NCBI RefSeq assembly: GCF_009906855.1 | Contig: NZ_CP047650.1 | Location: 1,550,001-1,614,000 of the forward strand | Reading direction: 5' to 3' | Length of the DNA stretch: 64,000 nucleotides | DNA from: Xylophilus rhododendri | GTDB lineage: Bacteria; Pseudomonadota; Gammaproteobacteria; Burkholderiales; Burkholderiaceae_C | Shown here: piece after piece, positions 51,715 through 60,030 of the stretch | Numbering within the stretch: position 1 is the stretch's first letter | Layout: each line of letters opens with the position of its first letter | The notes under the pieces: generated by a model | Database searches by the model: none | What the model saw: only the letters and a program-made list of their open reading frames with translations | Told to the model about the DNA's origin: nothing | Made by a program: the position numbers and the translations under genes

Positions 51715-53454
51715 TCATCGCGTTTCGCTGGATGTGGGCGCGCCACCGAGGTGTGCGGGGCCGGCTGCCTCGCATGCTGGGGAGGAGGCGGTCGCCGGGT
51801 CGAACAGGCGTACGTCCACCACGCAGGTGTCGGCGGTGTCGGGCAGCAGATCGATGGCACGCGTTTCGCCGTCGAGCCGTATGGCATCGCCGGCCGCGAG
51901 CTGCAGCCTGGTGGCCGGCATGCCCCCGGCGGCCTGCAGCACCAGCGCGCAACCGCCCTGTGCGGCGAACACCAGCCGGACCGGCGCGGCCTCCGGCGCC
52001 ATCCGCCCGGCAGACCGGTGCGCCGCCACCCGCGCGGTGGCCCTGCCGCGCGCGAGCGCGATGTTGAAGAAGCGGGTTTCGCCCGCGGGCAGGCTGCAGG
52101 CCAGCGGGCCTTCGCCGGCATAGCGGTGGATGTCGCCCGGCCGGTCGAAATGCAGCACGGCTTCGGGCCCGGTGAGCACCACCGGGCCCGGCGCGGCCAG
52201 GACCGAGATGCGGTCGATGTCCGGGAAATGGGAGAACGGCGCGTCCTTTTCCAGCGTGGCCAGGCTGAGTTGCCAGTCGAACCCTTCGCGTGCCGAGGGG
52301 TCGCGTGTGGACTCCGCCGGGCCGAAGCGGCCCGCGGCGATGTGCTGCAGCACGCCCGCGCCGTTCTTCCAGGGTTCGAGCGGCAAGGCCCGCACGGCGA
52401 TGCGCGGCGGTCCGGCGTTGCACGGGCCCATGGACTCCCGCACCACCAGCCCGGTCGGCGGCAGCACCTTCGTCGGCTGGATCGCCCGTGCGTCCTCTAT
52501 CGCGTCGATCAGATCGTCCGCGGCCGTCTGGCCGAGCGCGAAGAAGGGAAACTGCACGGCCGATACCGTCGGGGTCAGCATCTCCGCCGTGGGGGCGTCC
52601 AGCAGGGCCACCAGGGAAAGGTCGCGCGGCACCGAAAGCCCGCGTGCGGCCGCGGCCGCCAGGATGCCCGCCGCGATGACGGTGTTGGCCGCGCACAGCG
52701 CGGTCGGCGGGCCGTCCGGCAGTTCGAAGAGGCGGCTCGCGGCCTCGGCGGCGCCGGCCCGGCTGTAGTCGCATTCGCGCATCAGCGACGGGTCGAAGCG
52801 CAGGCCGGCGACCGCGTGGGCTTCGGTGACGCCGGCGAGCCGGCGCTCGCCGGGATAGTTGTTCTGCAGCGGGCCGGAAAGGTATCCGATGCGGCGGTGG
52901 CCGAGGCGGATCAGCGCCATGACCGCTGCCTGCGCGCCGGCCCGGTAATCGACGATGACGGCCCGCTTGCCGGGGCCCAGTTCCCGGTTGACCAGCACCA
53001 GCGGAATGTCGAGCGCCTCCAGGTCCGCGTTGAGTTCGGGATTGCGGATGGTCGTGACCAGCAGGCCGTCGACCTGGTTGTCGTGCACCAGCCGCCGGTA
53101 GAGCGCGCGGTCGGGATGCGCGGTTTCCGTGAAGGCGATGAGCAGGGTGTAGCCGCGCGCCAGGGCCGCGCGCTGGGCGCCCTGGATGATGGTGGTGAAG
53201 GCGAAGTTGTCGATCTCGGGCACGACCAGGCCGATGGTGAGCGAGCGTTTCGTGCGCAGGCCGCGCGCCCGGGCGTCCGGCCGATACCCGAGGGCGGCGA
53301 TGGCATCGAGCACACGCTGCCGCGTCTCGGGGCGGATGGCGAGGGTCTTCTCACCGCCGAGCACCCGCGAAACGGTCGATTTGGCCACCTGGGCCAGCCG
53401 CGCCACGTCGTCGAGCTTGGCCGGCCGCCGCGATTTCCTGCTGTCTGTCGTCAT
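51715..53454 (-). CDS. LacI-type repressor fused to a HutD domain
   Basis: Protein of 579 residues. Residues 13-60 are a LacI helix-turn-helix with hinge (KLDDVARLAQVAKSTVSRVLGG, then GYRPDARARGLRTKRS), and 70-342 are a sugar-binding-like effector domain ending VVRESMGP. After a ten-residue linker, 353 to about 560 form a HutD/Ves cupin domain: RALPLEPWKNGAGVLQHIA, FDWQLSLATLEKDAPFSHFPDIDRISVL and RFFNIALARG. I do not know this joining as a described protein. HutD proteins belong to histidine-utilisation loci, and the first gene of this operon is a formylglutamate-amidohydrolase-like enzyme. The ATG overlaps the ABC ATPase stop by four bases, and two LacI-type operators lie at the operon promoter. 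Confidence 0.9.
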   Translation of the reverse strand: MTTDSRKSRRPAKLDDVARLAQVAKSTVSRVLGGEKTLAIRPETRQRVLDAIAALGYRPDARARGLRTKRSLTIGLVVPEIDNFAFTTIIQGAQRAALARGYTLLIAFTETAHPDRALYRRLVHDNQVDGLLVTTIRNPELNADLEALDIPLVLVNRELGPGKRAVIVDYRAGAQAAVMALIRLGHRRIGYLSGPLQNNYPGERRLAGVTEAHAVAGLRFDPSLMRECDYSRAGAAEAASRLFELPDGPPTALCAANTVIAAGILAAAAARGLSVPRDLSLVALLDAPTAEMLTPTVSAVQFPFFALGQTAADDLIDAIEDARAIQPTKVLPPTGLVVRESMGPCNAGPPRIAVRALPLEPWKNGAGVLQHIAAGRFGPAESTRDPSAREGFDWQLSLATLEKDAPFSHFPDIDRISVLAAPGPVVLTGPEAVLHFDRPGDIHRYAGEGPLACSLPAGETRFFNIALARGRATARVAAHRSAGRMAPEAAPVRLVFAAQGGCALVLQAAGGMPATRLQLAAGDAIRLDGETRAIDLLPDTADTCVVDVRLFDPATASSPACEAAGPAHLGGAPTSSETR

Positions 53455-55367
53455 GCGGACATGGTGCCGGAAACCGCGAGGCCCCCGCGCGCACCAGCGA
53501 TGCGGGGAATGGAGGCGAGCAGGCCCTGCGTGTAGGCATGCATTGGCGCGTTCATGACCTGTTCGGCCGGGCCCTGCTCCACGATGCGCCCGCGGTGCAT
53601 CACCGCCACACGGTCGGCGATATGGCCGATGACCGACAGGTCGTGCGAGATGAAGAGATAGGCCACGCCCAGGGTGTCGCGCAGGTCCGCGAGCAGGTTC
53701 AGCACGGAGGCCTGCACCGACACGTCCAGGGCCGACACCGCCTCGTCGCACACGATGAATTCGGGCTGGGTGGCCAGGGCACGCGCGATGCCGACGCGCT
53801 GCTTCTCGCCCCCGCTCATCTGATGGGGATAGCGGGTGCGATAGTGGCTGCCGAGGCGCACCATGTCGAGCAATTCGTCGACGCGCCGCTCCAGCGCCGC
53901 ACCCTGCGCCAGCCCGAACAGCACCAGCGGGCGCGCCAGGATGTCGCGCACCGTCTTGCGGGGGTTGAGCGAGGAGTCGGGGTTCTGGAACACGATCTGC
54001 GCACGGCCCAGCAGCGCGCGGCGACGGGCGCCTCGGGCCGACAGAAGATCCTGTCCCGCGACCCGCAGCGTTCCGGATGTCGGGGTCACCAGGTCGATCA
54101 TGCAGCGGCCCAGCGTGGTCTTGCCCGAGCCGCTTTCGCCGACGAGCCCGACGATTTCACCGGGCGCGATGGACAGGGACACATCGTCCACCGCGCGCAG
54201 ATGGCGCGGCCGCTGCCGGAGCGGCCAGCCGCCGGCGCGCCAGTCGAGGTGCAGGCTTTCGAGCCAGCCCAGGGTCTCGAAGGTGCGCACCAGGCCGTGC
54301 GCCGCGATCAGCGGGGCGGCAGGCTCGCCCGGCGTGGCGAGGGGAGCCGTCGCGCGCGGCACGGCGTCGCGCGGCCAGCCGGTGCCGGCCAGGCTGTCGG
54401 CACGCCAGCAGCGCGCCAGGTGCCCGGGCCCTGCGGCCCCCTGCATCAGCCACTGTGCTTCGGTCGCACAGCGTTCTGTCGCGAACGGGCAGCGTGGGCG
54501 GAACACGCAGCCCTGCCCGGCCTCGCCCGGCGAGGGCAGGCGGCCGGCGATGGTGGACAGCCGCTCGCCGCGGGCCACCGTGCCGGGCATGGCGGCCAGC
54601 AGCCCCTTGGTGTAGGGATGGCGCGGCGCCGCGAGGACGGAGGCGGTGGCGCCCTGCTCCACCACCTCGCCCGCGTACAGCACGCTGATGTTCTCGCACA
54701 GCCGCGACACCACGGCCAGGTTGTGGCTGATGAAGAGGATGGCCAATGCCCGCGTGCGCCGCAGCGATTCGAGCAGCGCCAGGATCTGCGCTTCCACCGT
54801 CACGTCGAGCGCGGTGGTCGGCTCGTCCAGGATCAGCAGCGCCGGATCGCAGGCCAGGGCCGCGGCGATCAGCGCGCGCTGCTTCATGCCGCCGGAGAGT
54901 TCGTGCGGATAGGCACGCGCCACCCGCGCCGGATCCGACATCTGCACCTCGGCCAGCAGGCGCAGCACCTCGGCATCGGCGGCCGCCCGGTCCAGCCCGC
55001 GGTGCAGCATCAGCGGCTCGGCGATCTGCGCGCCCACCCGCATGCCGGGGTTGAGCGAGGTGAACGGGTCCTGGAACACGATGCTCACCGCCGCGCCGCG
55101 CAGCGAGCGGCGTTGCGTTTCCTCCAGCGTGGCGAGGTCCTGTCCCTTGAAGGCGATGCGGCCGGACTCCACCCGGCCGCCATCGCCCAGCAGGCCCAGG
55201 ATCGCGGCGGCCACCGTGCTCTTGCCGGAGCCGGATTCGCCCACCAGGCCCAGCGCCTCGCCGGCGCGGATCGACAGGCTCACGTCGCGCAGCACCCGCA
55301 CCGGCGACGGCCCGCCGCCATAGGCCACGCACAGGTCATCGACCGACAGCACGGCGGCGGCGCTCAT
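53451..55367 (-). CDS. dipeptide-type ABC transporter ATPase, DppD-DppF fusion
   Basis: Protein of 638 residues containing two ATPases in one chain. First half: Walker A GLVGESGSGKST, LSGGMKQRALIA, LLILDEPTTALD and the oligopeptide C-terminal zinc-like motif CVFRPRCPFATERC. Second half, from about residue 375: GLVGESGSGKTTLGR, MSGGEKQRVGIARALA and EFIVCDEAVSALD. Such fused forms (as in GsiA) serve glutathione and peptide importers. The gene overlaps the permease upstream and the LacI-HutD gene downstream by four bases each, indicating one tightly coupled operon. Confidence 0.92.
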   Translation of the reverse strand: MSAAAVLSVDDLCVAYGGGPSPVRVLRDVSLSIRAGEALGLVGESGSGKSTVAAAILGLLGDGGRVESGRIAFKGQDLATLEETQRRSLRGAAVSIVFQDPFTSLNPGMRVGAQIAEPLMLHRGLDRAAADAEVLRLLAEVQMSDPARVARAYPHELSGGMKQRALIAAALACDPALLILDEPTTALDVTVEAQILALLESLRRTRALAILFISHNLAVVSRLCENISVLYAGEVVEQGATASVLAAPRHPYTKGLLAAMPGTVARGERLSTIAGRLPSPGEAGQGCVFRPRCPFATERCATEAQWLMQGAAGPGHLARCWRADSLAGTGWPRDAVPRATAPLATPGEPAAPLIAAHGLVRTFETLGWLESLHLDWRAGGWPLRQRPRHLRAVDDVSLSIAPGEIVGLVGESGSGKTTLGRCMIDLVTPTSGTLRVAGQDLLSARGARRRALLGRAQIVFQNPDSSLNPRKTVRDILARPLVLFGLAQGAALERRVDELLDMVRLGSHYRTRYPHQMSGGEKQRVGIARALATQPEFIVCDEAVSALDVSVQASVLNLLADLRDTLGVAYLFISHDLSVIGHIADRVAVMHRGRIVEQGPAEQVMNAPMHAYTQGLLASIPRIAGARGGLAVSGTMSA

Positions 55368-56224
55368 GCCGCCCTCCGCTTCAGGCGGGGGTCCAGCACC
55401 ACACGCAGGCCGTCGCCGATCCAGTTGATGGCCAGCACGGTGGCGCAGAGCGCCAGCCCGGGCGCGCAGGCGATCCAGGGGGCCGACTGGAGGTAGGGCC
55501 GGGCCTCCGAGATCATCAGGCCCCAGTCGGATGCCGGCGGCTGCACGCCCAGGCCCAGGAAACTCAGTGCGGCGCCCAGCATGATGGCGAAGGTGATGCG
55601 CAGGGCCGCTTCCACGATGAGCGGCGGCCAGGCGTTGGGCAGGATCTCGCGAAACAGCAGGTAGCCGCCGCGTTCGCCCCGCGCCCGGGCCGCCTGCACG
55701 AACTCCTCGCTGGCTACCTCCAGCGTCACGCTGCGGGCCAGCCGCACCATGATCGGCACGTAGACCAGGCCGACCGCCGCCATCGTCTTCCAGATGTTGG
55801 GCGTGGTGACCGACAAGATCAGCAGGCCGAGCAGGATGGGCGGCACGGAGATCATGACGTCCACGGTGCGCATGACGATCTCGTCCACATGGCCGCGGTA
55901 GTAGCCGGCCGCCAGCCCCAGCGGCACGCCCACCAGCACGCTGAGCGCGGTGGCGCCGAAGCCCATCAGGAGCGAGGACTGCGCGCCGTGGAGCAGCCGG
56001 CTCAGCACGTCGCGCCCGAACTCGTCGGTGCCCAGCCAGTGCTCGGCGCTCGGCGGGCGAAGCCGCATCTCGACCGCCATGGCGTCGAGGTCGTAGTGCG
56101 CGAGCCAGGGGCCCAGTATCGCCAGCGCCAGCACCGCCGCCAGCAGGATGAGGCCGACCAGCAGCGGGCGCGGAAGCCCGTGCGGCGCCCGGCCGCGTGT
56201 ATCAGTGACCGGCAGCGCCGCCAT
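55364..56224 (-). CDS. dipeptide-type ABC transporter permease, DppC type
   Basis: Permease of 286 residues: N-terminal OppC_N segment GLILLAAVLALAILGPWLAHYDLDAM, the HWLGTDEFGRDVLSRLLHGAQSSLLMG block typical for DppC, and an EAA loop AARARGERGGYLLFREILPNAWPPLIV. The start overlaps the DppB stop by 23 bases; GAGGAT precedes ATG 56224 at good distance. Its partner permease is 56202-57161. The substrate is a peptide-sized molecule, possibly a formylated or modified amino acid given the enzyme in the operon. Confidence 0.92.
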   Translation of the reverse strand: MAALPVTDTRGRAPHGLPRPLLVGLILLAAVLALAILGPWLAHYDLDAMAVEMRLRPPSAEHWLGTDEFGRDVLSRLLHGAQSSLLMGFGATALSVLVGVPLGLAAGYYRGHVDEIVMRTVDVMISVPPILLGLLILSVTTPNIWKTMAAVGLVYVPIMVRLARSVTLEVASEEFVQAARARGERGGYLLFREILPNAWPPLIVEAALRITFAIMLGAALSFLGLGVQPPASDWGLMISEARPYLQSAPWIACAPGLALCATVLAINWIGDGLRVVLDPRLKRRAA

Positions 56225-57161
56225 ATCGGATCCTCGGGTTCAGGAAGGCGTAGAGCACATCGGCGAGCAGGTTGGCCGCCGCGTACACGAAGGTGACGAC
56301 CATCATGGCGGCCTGCACCATGGGAATGTCGGCCTGCTGGATCGACTGGATCAGCAGCCGTCCGAGGCCGGGGTAGGAGAAGATGGTCTCGGCCACCACC
56401 ACGCCGCCCATGAGCACGCCGATGTCGATCGCCAGCACGGTGACCGTCGGCAGCAGGGCGTTGCGCAGCGCGTGCCGCCGCACCAGCCGTCCCTCGGGCA
56501 CGCCGCGCGCGCGGGCGGCGCGGATGTAGGGGCTTTGCATCACGTCGATCACGCTGCTGCGGGTGAGCCGCGAGACATGCGCGATGAGGCCGAGCGCCAG
56601 GGTGACCGAGGGCAGCACCAGGTGCCTGAGCCATTGCGCGATGCCTTCGTCGGGGCTGCTGTACCCCGTGGCCGGCAGCCAGCCCAGGTAGCCCGAGAAC
56701 AGCATGAGCAGCAGGATGGCCCAGAAAAATTCCGGCACCGAGAGCTTGACGTAGGTGGCGGTGGAGATGATGCGGTCCGTCCAACGGCCATGCCGGATGC
56801 CGGCCGCGATGCCCAGCCAGATGCCGAACACCGTGACCATCGCGAAGGACAGCGCCGCCAGCATCGCCGAACGGCCGACCGCGTCCCACAGCACCGACGC
56901 CACCGGCCGGTTCATCACCAGCGACTGGCCCAGATCGCCGCGCAGCAGGCTGCCGGCCCAACGCAGGTACTGGGTGTGCACCGGCTGGTCCAGTCCGAGC
57001 TTGTGCTCCAGCATCGCCACGTCCTCGGGCTTGGCGAAATCCCCGAGGATGGTGTGCGCGACATTGCCCGGCAGCACCTGGGTGATCCAGAACACCAGCA
57101 CCGACATGACCGCCACGGTGAAGGCGATGTAGACGATGCGTTTGCAGAGGTAGCCGAACAT
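56202..57161 (-). CDS. dipeptide-type ABC transporter permease, DppB type
   Basis: Permease of 319 residues with MFGYLCKRIVYIAFTVAVMSVLVFWITQVLPGNVA at the start, LGLDQPVHTQYLRWAGSLLRGDLGQSL, and an EAA loop AARARGVPEGRLVRRHALRNALLPTVTV, all typical of DppB/GsiC. Six hydrophobic segments are visible. It begins 19 bases after the stop of the binding-protein gene. In the heterodimer with DppC it forms the channel through the inner membrane. Confidence 0.92.
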   Translation of the reverse strand: MFGYLCKRIVYIAFTVAVMSVLVFWITQVLPGNVAHTILGDFAKPEDVAMLEHKLGLDQPVHTQYLRWAGSLLRGDLGQSLVMNRPVASVLWDAVGRSAMLAALSFAMVTVFGIWLGIAAGIRHGRWTDRIISTATYVKLSVPEFFWAILLLMLFSGYLGWLPATGYSSPDEGIAQWLRHLVLPSVTLALGLIAHVSRLTRSSVIDVMQSPYIRAARARGVPEGRLVRRHALRNALLPTVTVLAIDIGVLMGGVVVAETIFSYPGLGRLLIQSIQQADIPMVQAAMMVVTFVYAAANLLADVLYAFLNPRIRYGGAAGH

Positions 57162-57180
57162 GGGGGCGGCGCGTGAGGGC

Positions 57181-58719
57181 TTACGGGAAGTAGGCGGTGC
57201 GCAGATCCAGCCAGGTGTAGGGGTGCGTGTGGAAACCCTGCAGATTGGCTCGGAAGGCGGTGGCGAAGTTGATGCTGTACATCACCACGCCCGGCACTTC
57301 CTGCAGGGCTTCCTCCTGGAAGCGGATGTACAGGTCGCGCTGCTGGGCCGGGTCGGGCGTGCGGCGCGCGGCCTCCAGGGTCTGGTCGATGCGCGGACTG
57401 CTGAAGTGCCACATCTGCTGGTTCCAGGAGCCGGTGCTGTGGTACCAGGGGTAGGTGGCGGTATCCGGCGTCGGCCGCGGCAGGTAGCCGTCCATGTAGA
57501 ACGGAGCCTTGCCCGCGATGGTCGCGCCCCAGCGGCTGTAGGGCACACGTTCGAGCGCGACGGTGATGCCCACGTTCTTCAGCATCTGCTGCAGCGCCAC
57601 GGCGGCACGCTCGCGTGTCGGGCGGCCCACCGGCACCGACAGCGTGATCTTGAAACCGTTGGGATAACCCGCCGCCGCGAGCAGGCGCTTGGCGCCCGCC
57701 ACGTCCGGCGCGAAGCCGATGTTCCTGGCGAAGTAGGGGTGGTTTGCCGGGATGGGCGTATGGGTGGGCGCGCCTTCGCCGAAGAGCGCCACCTGCACCA
57801 GCACCCGCTTGTCGATCGCCTTCAGCATCGCCTGGCGCACCCGCACGTCGTCGAAGGGCTTGGCCTGGTTGTTGAGCACGAAGCCGTCCCAGGTGCCGGC
57901 AGGGATCGAATCGACGGTGATGGCCCGTTTGGCCTTGATCTCCTGCAGCGATTCCAGCGGCACGTTCCACAGGATGTCCACGTCGCCCGAGGACAGCGCG
58001 GCGATCTTGGCCGCGTCCTCCGGCATGATGCGCAGCGTCACCCTGGCGAGCTTGGGCAGGCCCTTTTCCCAGTAGTTCGGGTTCTTCTTGAGCACCAGCT
58101 TGTCGCCCGGCGTGTACGAATCGAACATGAAGGGACCGGTGCCGACCGGCTTCACCCGCAACTCCGCCAGGGGCACGCTCGCCGGCACGATCTTGAGCTG
58201 GCGCTCGATCATCATGTCGGGCCAGGCGCCGTAGGGCTCCTTCAGCACGAACTTCACCGTGTAGTCATCGGGCGTCTCGATCGTCTTGATCATGTCGGCC
58301 GTGGAGCGCGCCCGCGAAGCCAGCGCCGGATCGCCCAGCAGCTTGAAGGTGTGCACCACGTCGGCCGCGGTGAAATCGGCGCCGTTGTGGAACTTGACGC
58401 CACGCCGCAGCTGGAAGGTCCACTCGGAGGCGTCCGCGTTCGACTTCCAGGCGGTGGCGAGTTCGGGTTCGAGTTTCAGGTCCTGGGTGATGCGCACCAG
58501 GCCGTTGAACATCAGGTTGCCGGCGTTGTAGTCCTCGCCGGTGGTGCCGGCGGCCGGGTAGAAATTGTTGACGTTCGAGTTGATGGTCGCCACCACGTCG
58601 TCACGCGCCGCCAGCGCCGTGCCCGGCGCCCCCAGCCACACGGTGGCCGCCACCCACGCGGGCAACAGGTAGCGCACAGCGGCGGCTGGCGAGAACGCTT
58701 TCGTCGTGGTCTTGGTCAT
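57181..58719 (-). CDS. dipeptide-type ABC transporter substrate-binding protein, DppA type
   Basis: Periplasmic protein of 512 residues, SBP_bac_5 fold. The signal peptide is Sec-type (MTKTTTKAFSPAAAVRYLLPAWVAATVWLG, cleavage near 38 after ALA). ARDDVVATINSNVNNFYPAAGTTGEDYNAGNLMFNGLVRI and LRRGVKFHNGADFTAADVVHTFKLL are conserved. The binding pocket residues cannot be assigned by eye. It lies second in the operon after the formylglutamate-amidohydrolase-like gene. Its ligand is probably the compound, or a precursor of the compound, that this enzyme cleaves. Confidence 0.92.
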   Translation of the reverse strand: MTKTTTKAFSPAAAVRYLLPAWVAATVWLGAPGTALAARDDVVATINSNVNNFYPAAGTTGEDYNAGNLMFNGLVRITQDLKLEPELATAWKSNADASEWTFQLRRGVKFHNGADFTAADVVHTFKLLGDPALASRARSTADMIKTIETPDDYTVKFVLKEPYGAWPDMMIERQLKIVPASVPLAELRVKPVGTGPFMFDSYTPGDKLVLKKNPNYWEKGLPKLARVTLRIMPEDAAKIAALSSGDVDILWNVPLESLQEIKAKRAITVDSIPAGTWDGFVLNNQAKPFDDVRVRQAMLKAIDKRVLVQVALFGEGAPTHTPIPANHPYFARNIGFAPDVAGAKRLLAAAGYPNGFKITLSVPVGRPTRERAAVALQQMLKNVGITVALERVPYSRWGATIAGKAPFYMDGYLPRPTPDTATYPWYHSTGSWNQQMWHFSSPRIDQTLEAARRTPDPAQQRDLYIRFQEEALQEVPGVVMYSINFATAFRANLQGFHTHPYTWLDLRTAYFP

Positions 58720-58764
58720 CGGTGGTTTCCGCGAGGGTGGTGAAAGAATGGGCGATCGGGGACG

Positions 58765-59640
58765 TCAGGCGGACGGCGCGGCGGCGCGCGACCGGGCGTA
58801 GTCGGCCAGCACCCTGGAAAGCTCGGTCAGGTGCGCCTGCAAGGAGGCGAAGCCGGCGTTCGGCACGCTGCGGGCCTCGTCCATGTACAGGCCGCGGCGG
58901 ATCTCGATCTGCAGGCTGTGGCTGCCCTGGCCGGGCTTCGAATGCCGACGGACCGACTCCGCGCCGGCGTAATGGAAATTGTTGGTGACCTGGTAGCCGA
59001 AGCCGCGCAGGGTGTCGCAGACCAGCGCCGTGAATGCCGGCTCGCAGCTCGTGCCATGCCGGTCGCCGATGTCGAATTCGGAACGCTGCGCACCGTGGTC
59101 CAGGGTGGAGGCGCCGCCGATGGACGCCATGCTGTGGCAGCTTACATGGTAGGAAACGCCGTGCGTTTCGCGGTAGGCGGCCAGCACCCGCCCGAGCTCG
59201 CCGTGGTAGGGAAGAAAGTAGCGGTCTATACGCTGGCGCACGTCGCTCACTTCCAGTGGCCGGTCGTAGAGCGGAATGCGGTCGCGGCCTGCCACGCTGT
59301 GGATCAGGCCGATGCCCAGCCGCGTCTTCTCGGTGGGCTCCAGATGCCCGGTCCAGGGCCCTGCGAGCTGCTCCGGACCGAAGTCGGTTTCGTGCCGGTT
59401 GGCGTCGATGTAGGCGTTCGGGAACAAAGCGTAGAGCCAGGTGGCGCCGGCATCGACCACACGCTCGTACAACTCCTCCACATACATCGATACGGAGGCC
59501 TGCACGAGATCGAAACTCGTCGCGGGCTTGAAGTCGCCCGGGTACCAGCGGCCGCTGCGGGGAATGTCGAAAAGCAGCGGTGCAGGCGCGGCACCACTGA
59601 CCGGGTCACGGCGCATGAGAACGCCTGGAATTGCGAACAT
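58765..59640 (-). CDS. N-formylglutamate-amidohydrolase-family enzyme (HutG-like)
   Basis: Hydrolase of 291 residues of the FGase family, which in histidine breakdown releases formate from N-formylglutamate. Visible motifs: LLFDIPRSGRWYP at the start, AYIDANRHETDF (DxNR), LIHSVAGRDRIPLYDRPL, VSCHSMAS in the place of the usual D(L/I)HS, DIGDRHGTSCEPAF and HSLQIEIRRGLYMDE with a catalytic-type Glu. AAGGAAG sits eight bases before ATG 59640. It is the first gene of the operon that ends with the LacI-HutD fusion. No hutH, hutU or hutI is in view, so the substrate may be another N-acyl amino acid rather than formylglutamate itself. Confidence 0.86.
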   Translation of the reverse strand: MFAIPGVLMRRDPVSGAAPAPLLFDIPRSGRWYPGDFKPATSFDLVQASVSMYVEELYERVVDAGATWLYALFPNAYIDANRHETDFGPEQLAGPWTGHLEPTEKTRLGIGLIHSVAGRDRIPLYDRPLEVSDVRQRIDRYFLPYHGELGRVLAAYRETHGVSYHVSCHSMASIGGASTLDHGAQRSEFDIGDRHGTSCEPAFTALVCDTLRGFGYQVTNNFHYAGAESVRRHSKPGQGSHSLQIEIRRGLYMDEARSVPNAGFASLQAHLTELSRVLADYARSRAAAPSA

Positions 59641-59658
59641 ATGACTTCCTTTAGGCTG

Positions 59659-59693
59659 AGAAACCGTTTTCCCATTTTGGGAAATCGTTTTCC
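59659..59693 (-). promoter_or_regulatory. two LacI-type operators in the 5' leader of the formylglutamate-amidohydrolase operon
   Basis: AGAAACCGTTTTCC (59659-59672) and GGAAATCGTTTTCC (59680-59693) are near-perfect inverted repeats with the central CG characteristic of LacI/GalR sites. Their centres are 21 bases apart, two helical turns. They lie at and just after the predicted transcription start, where a bound repressor would block elongation. Confidence 0.8.
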
Positions 59694-59700
59694 TTTTTTC

Positions 59701-59730
59701 AGTCTATGACGCGTTCATGACGACCGTCAA
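59701..59730 (-). promoter_or_regulatory. promoter of the 51715-59640 operon
   Basis: On the minus strand TTGACG (59725-59730) and TAGACT (59701-59706) are separated by 18 bases, close to the sigma-70 consensus, placing the start near 59694 beside the first LacI-type operator. Confidence 0.65.
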
Positions 59731-59834
59731 GCGTGTTTTTCCATCTCATGGCCGCCAGCGGCTTGCAGCTGATCGAACGGCAGTTCGGTCACGCGACGCC
59801 GCGCTACCGAAGCTTGGACAAGAACACCGCTCAA

Positions 59835-59871
59835 GAAAAAAACCCCAAGCAAAACAATTACTTGGGGTTTT
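59835..59871 (-). terminator. intrinsic terminator of the tRNA-Ser gene
   Basis: AAAACCCCAAG (59839-59849) pairs with CTTGGGGTTTT (59861-59871) over 11 bases with an 11-base loop, and on the minus strand the stem is followed by further T residues. It starts four bases after the tRNA 3' end. Confidence 0.9.
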
Positions 59872-59874
59872 CGT

Positions 59875-59962
59875 TGGCGGAAGCGGTGAGATTCGAACTC
59901 ACGGGCCCTTGCGGGCCGCCGGTTTTCAAGACCGGTGCAATCGACCACTCTGCCACGCTTCC
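59875..59962 (-). tRNA. tRNA-Ser(UGA)
   Basis: Reading the minus strand, the acceptor stem GGAAGCG pairs with CGCTTCC, followed by the discriminator G and an encoded CCA (59875-59877). The anticodon loop CTTGAAA gives UGA (59926-59928). The long variable arm (GGCGGCCCGCAAGGGCCC region) and TTCGAAT T-loop are typical for serine tRNAs. Length 88 with CCA. Confidence 0.95.
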
Positions 59963-60030
59963 TGTGATCGGCCGCCTGCGTTGCGCAGGCACTGCGGCCG
60001 CGATTCTAAGCGGCGGCGCCGGGCCGGCCG

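Noticed and set aside
58765..59640. Part of a complete histidine-utilisation locus
   Set aside because: Only a formylglutamate-amidohydrolase-like enzyme and a HutD domain are present; no hutH, hutU, hutI or hutF homologue is in the window.
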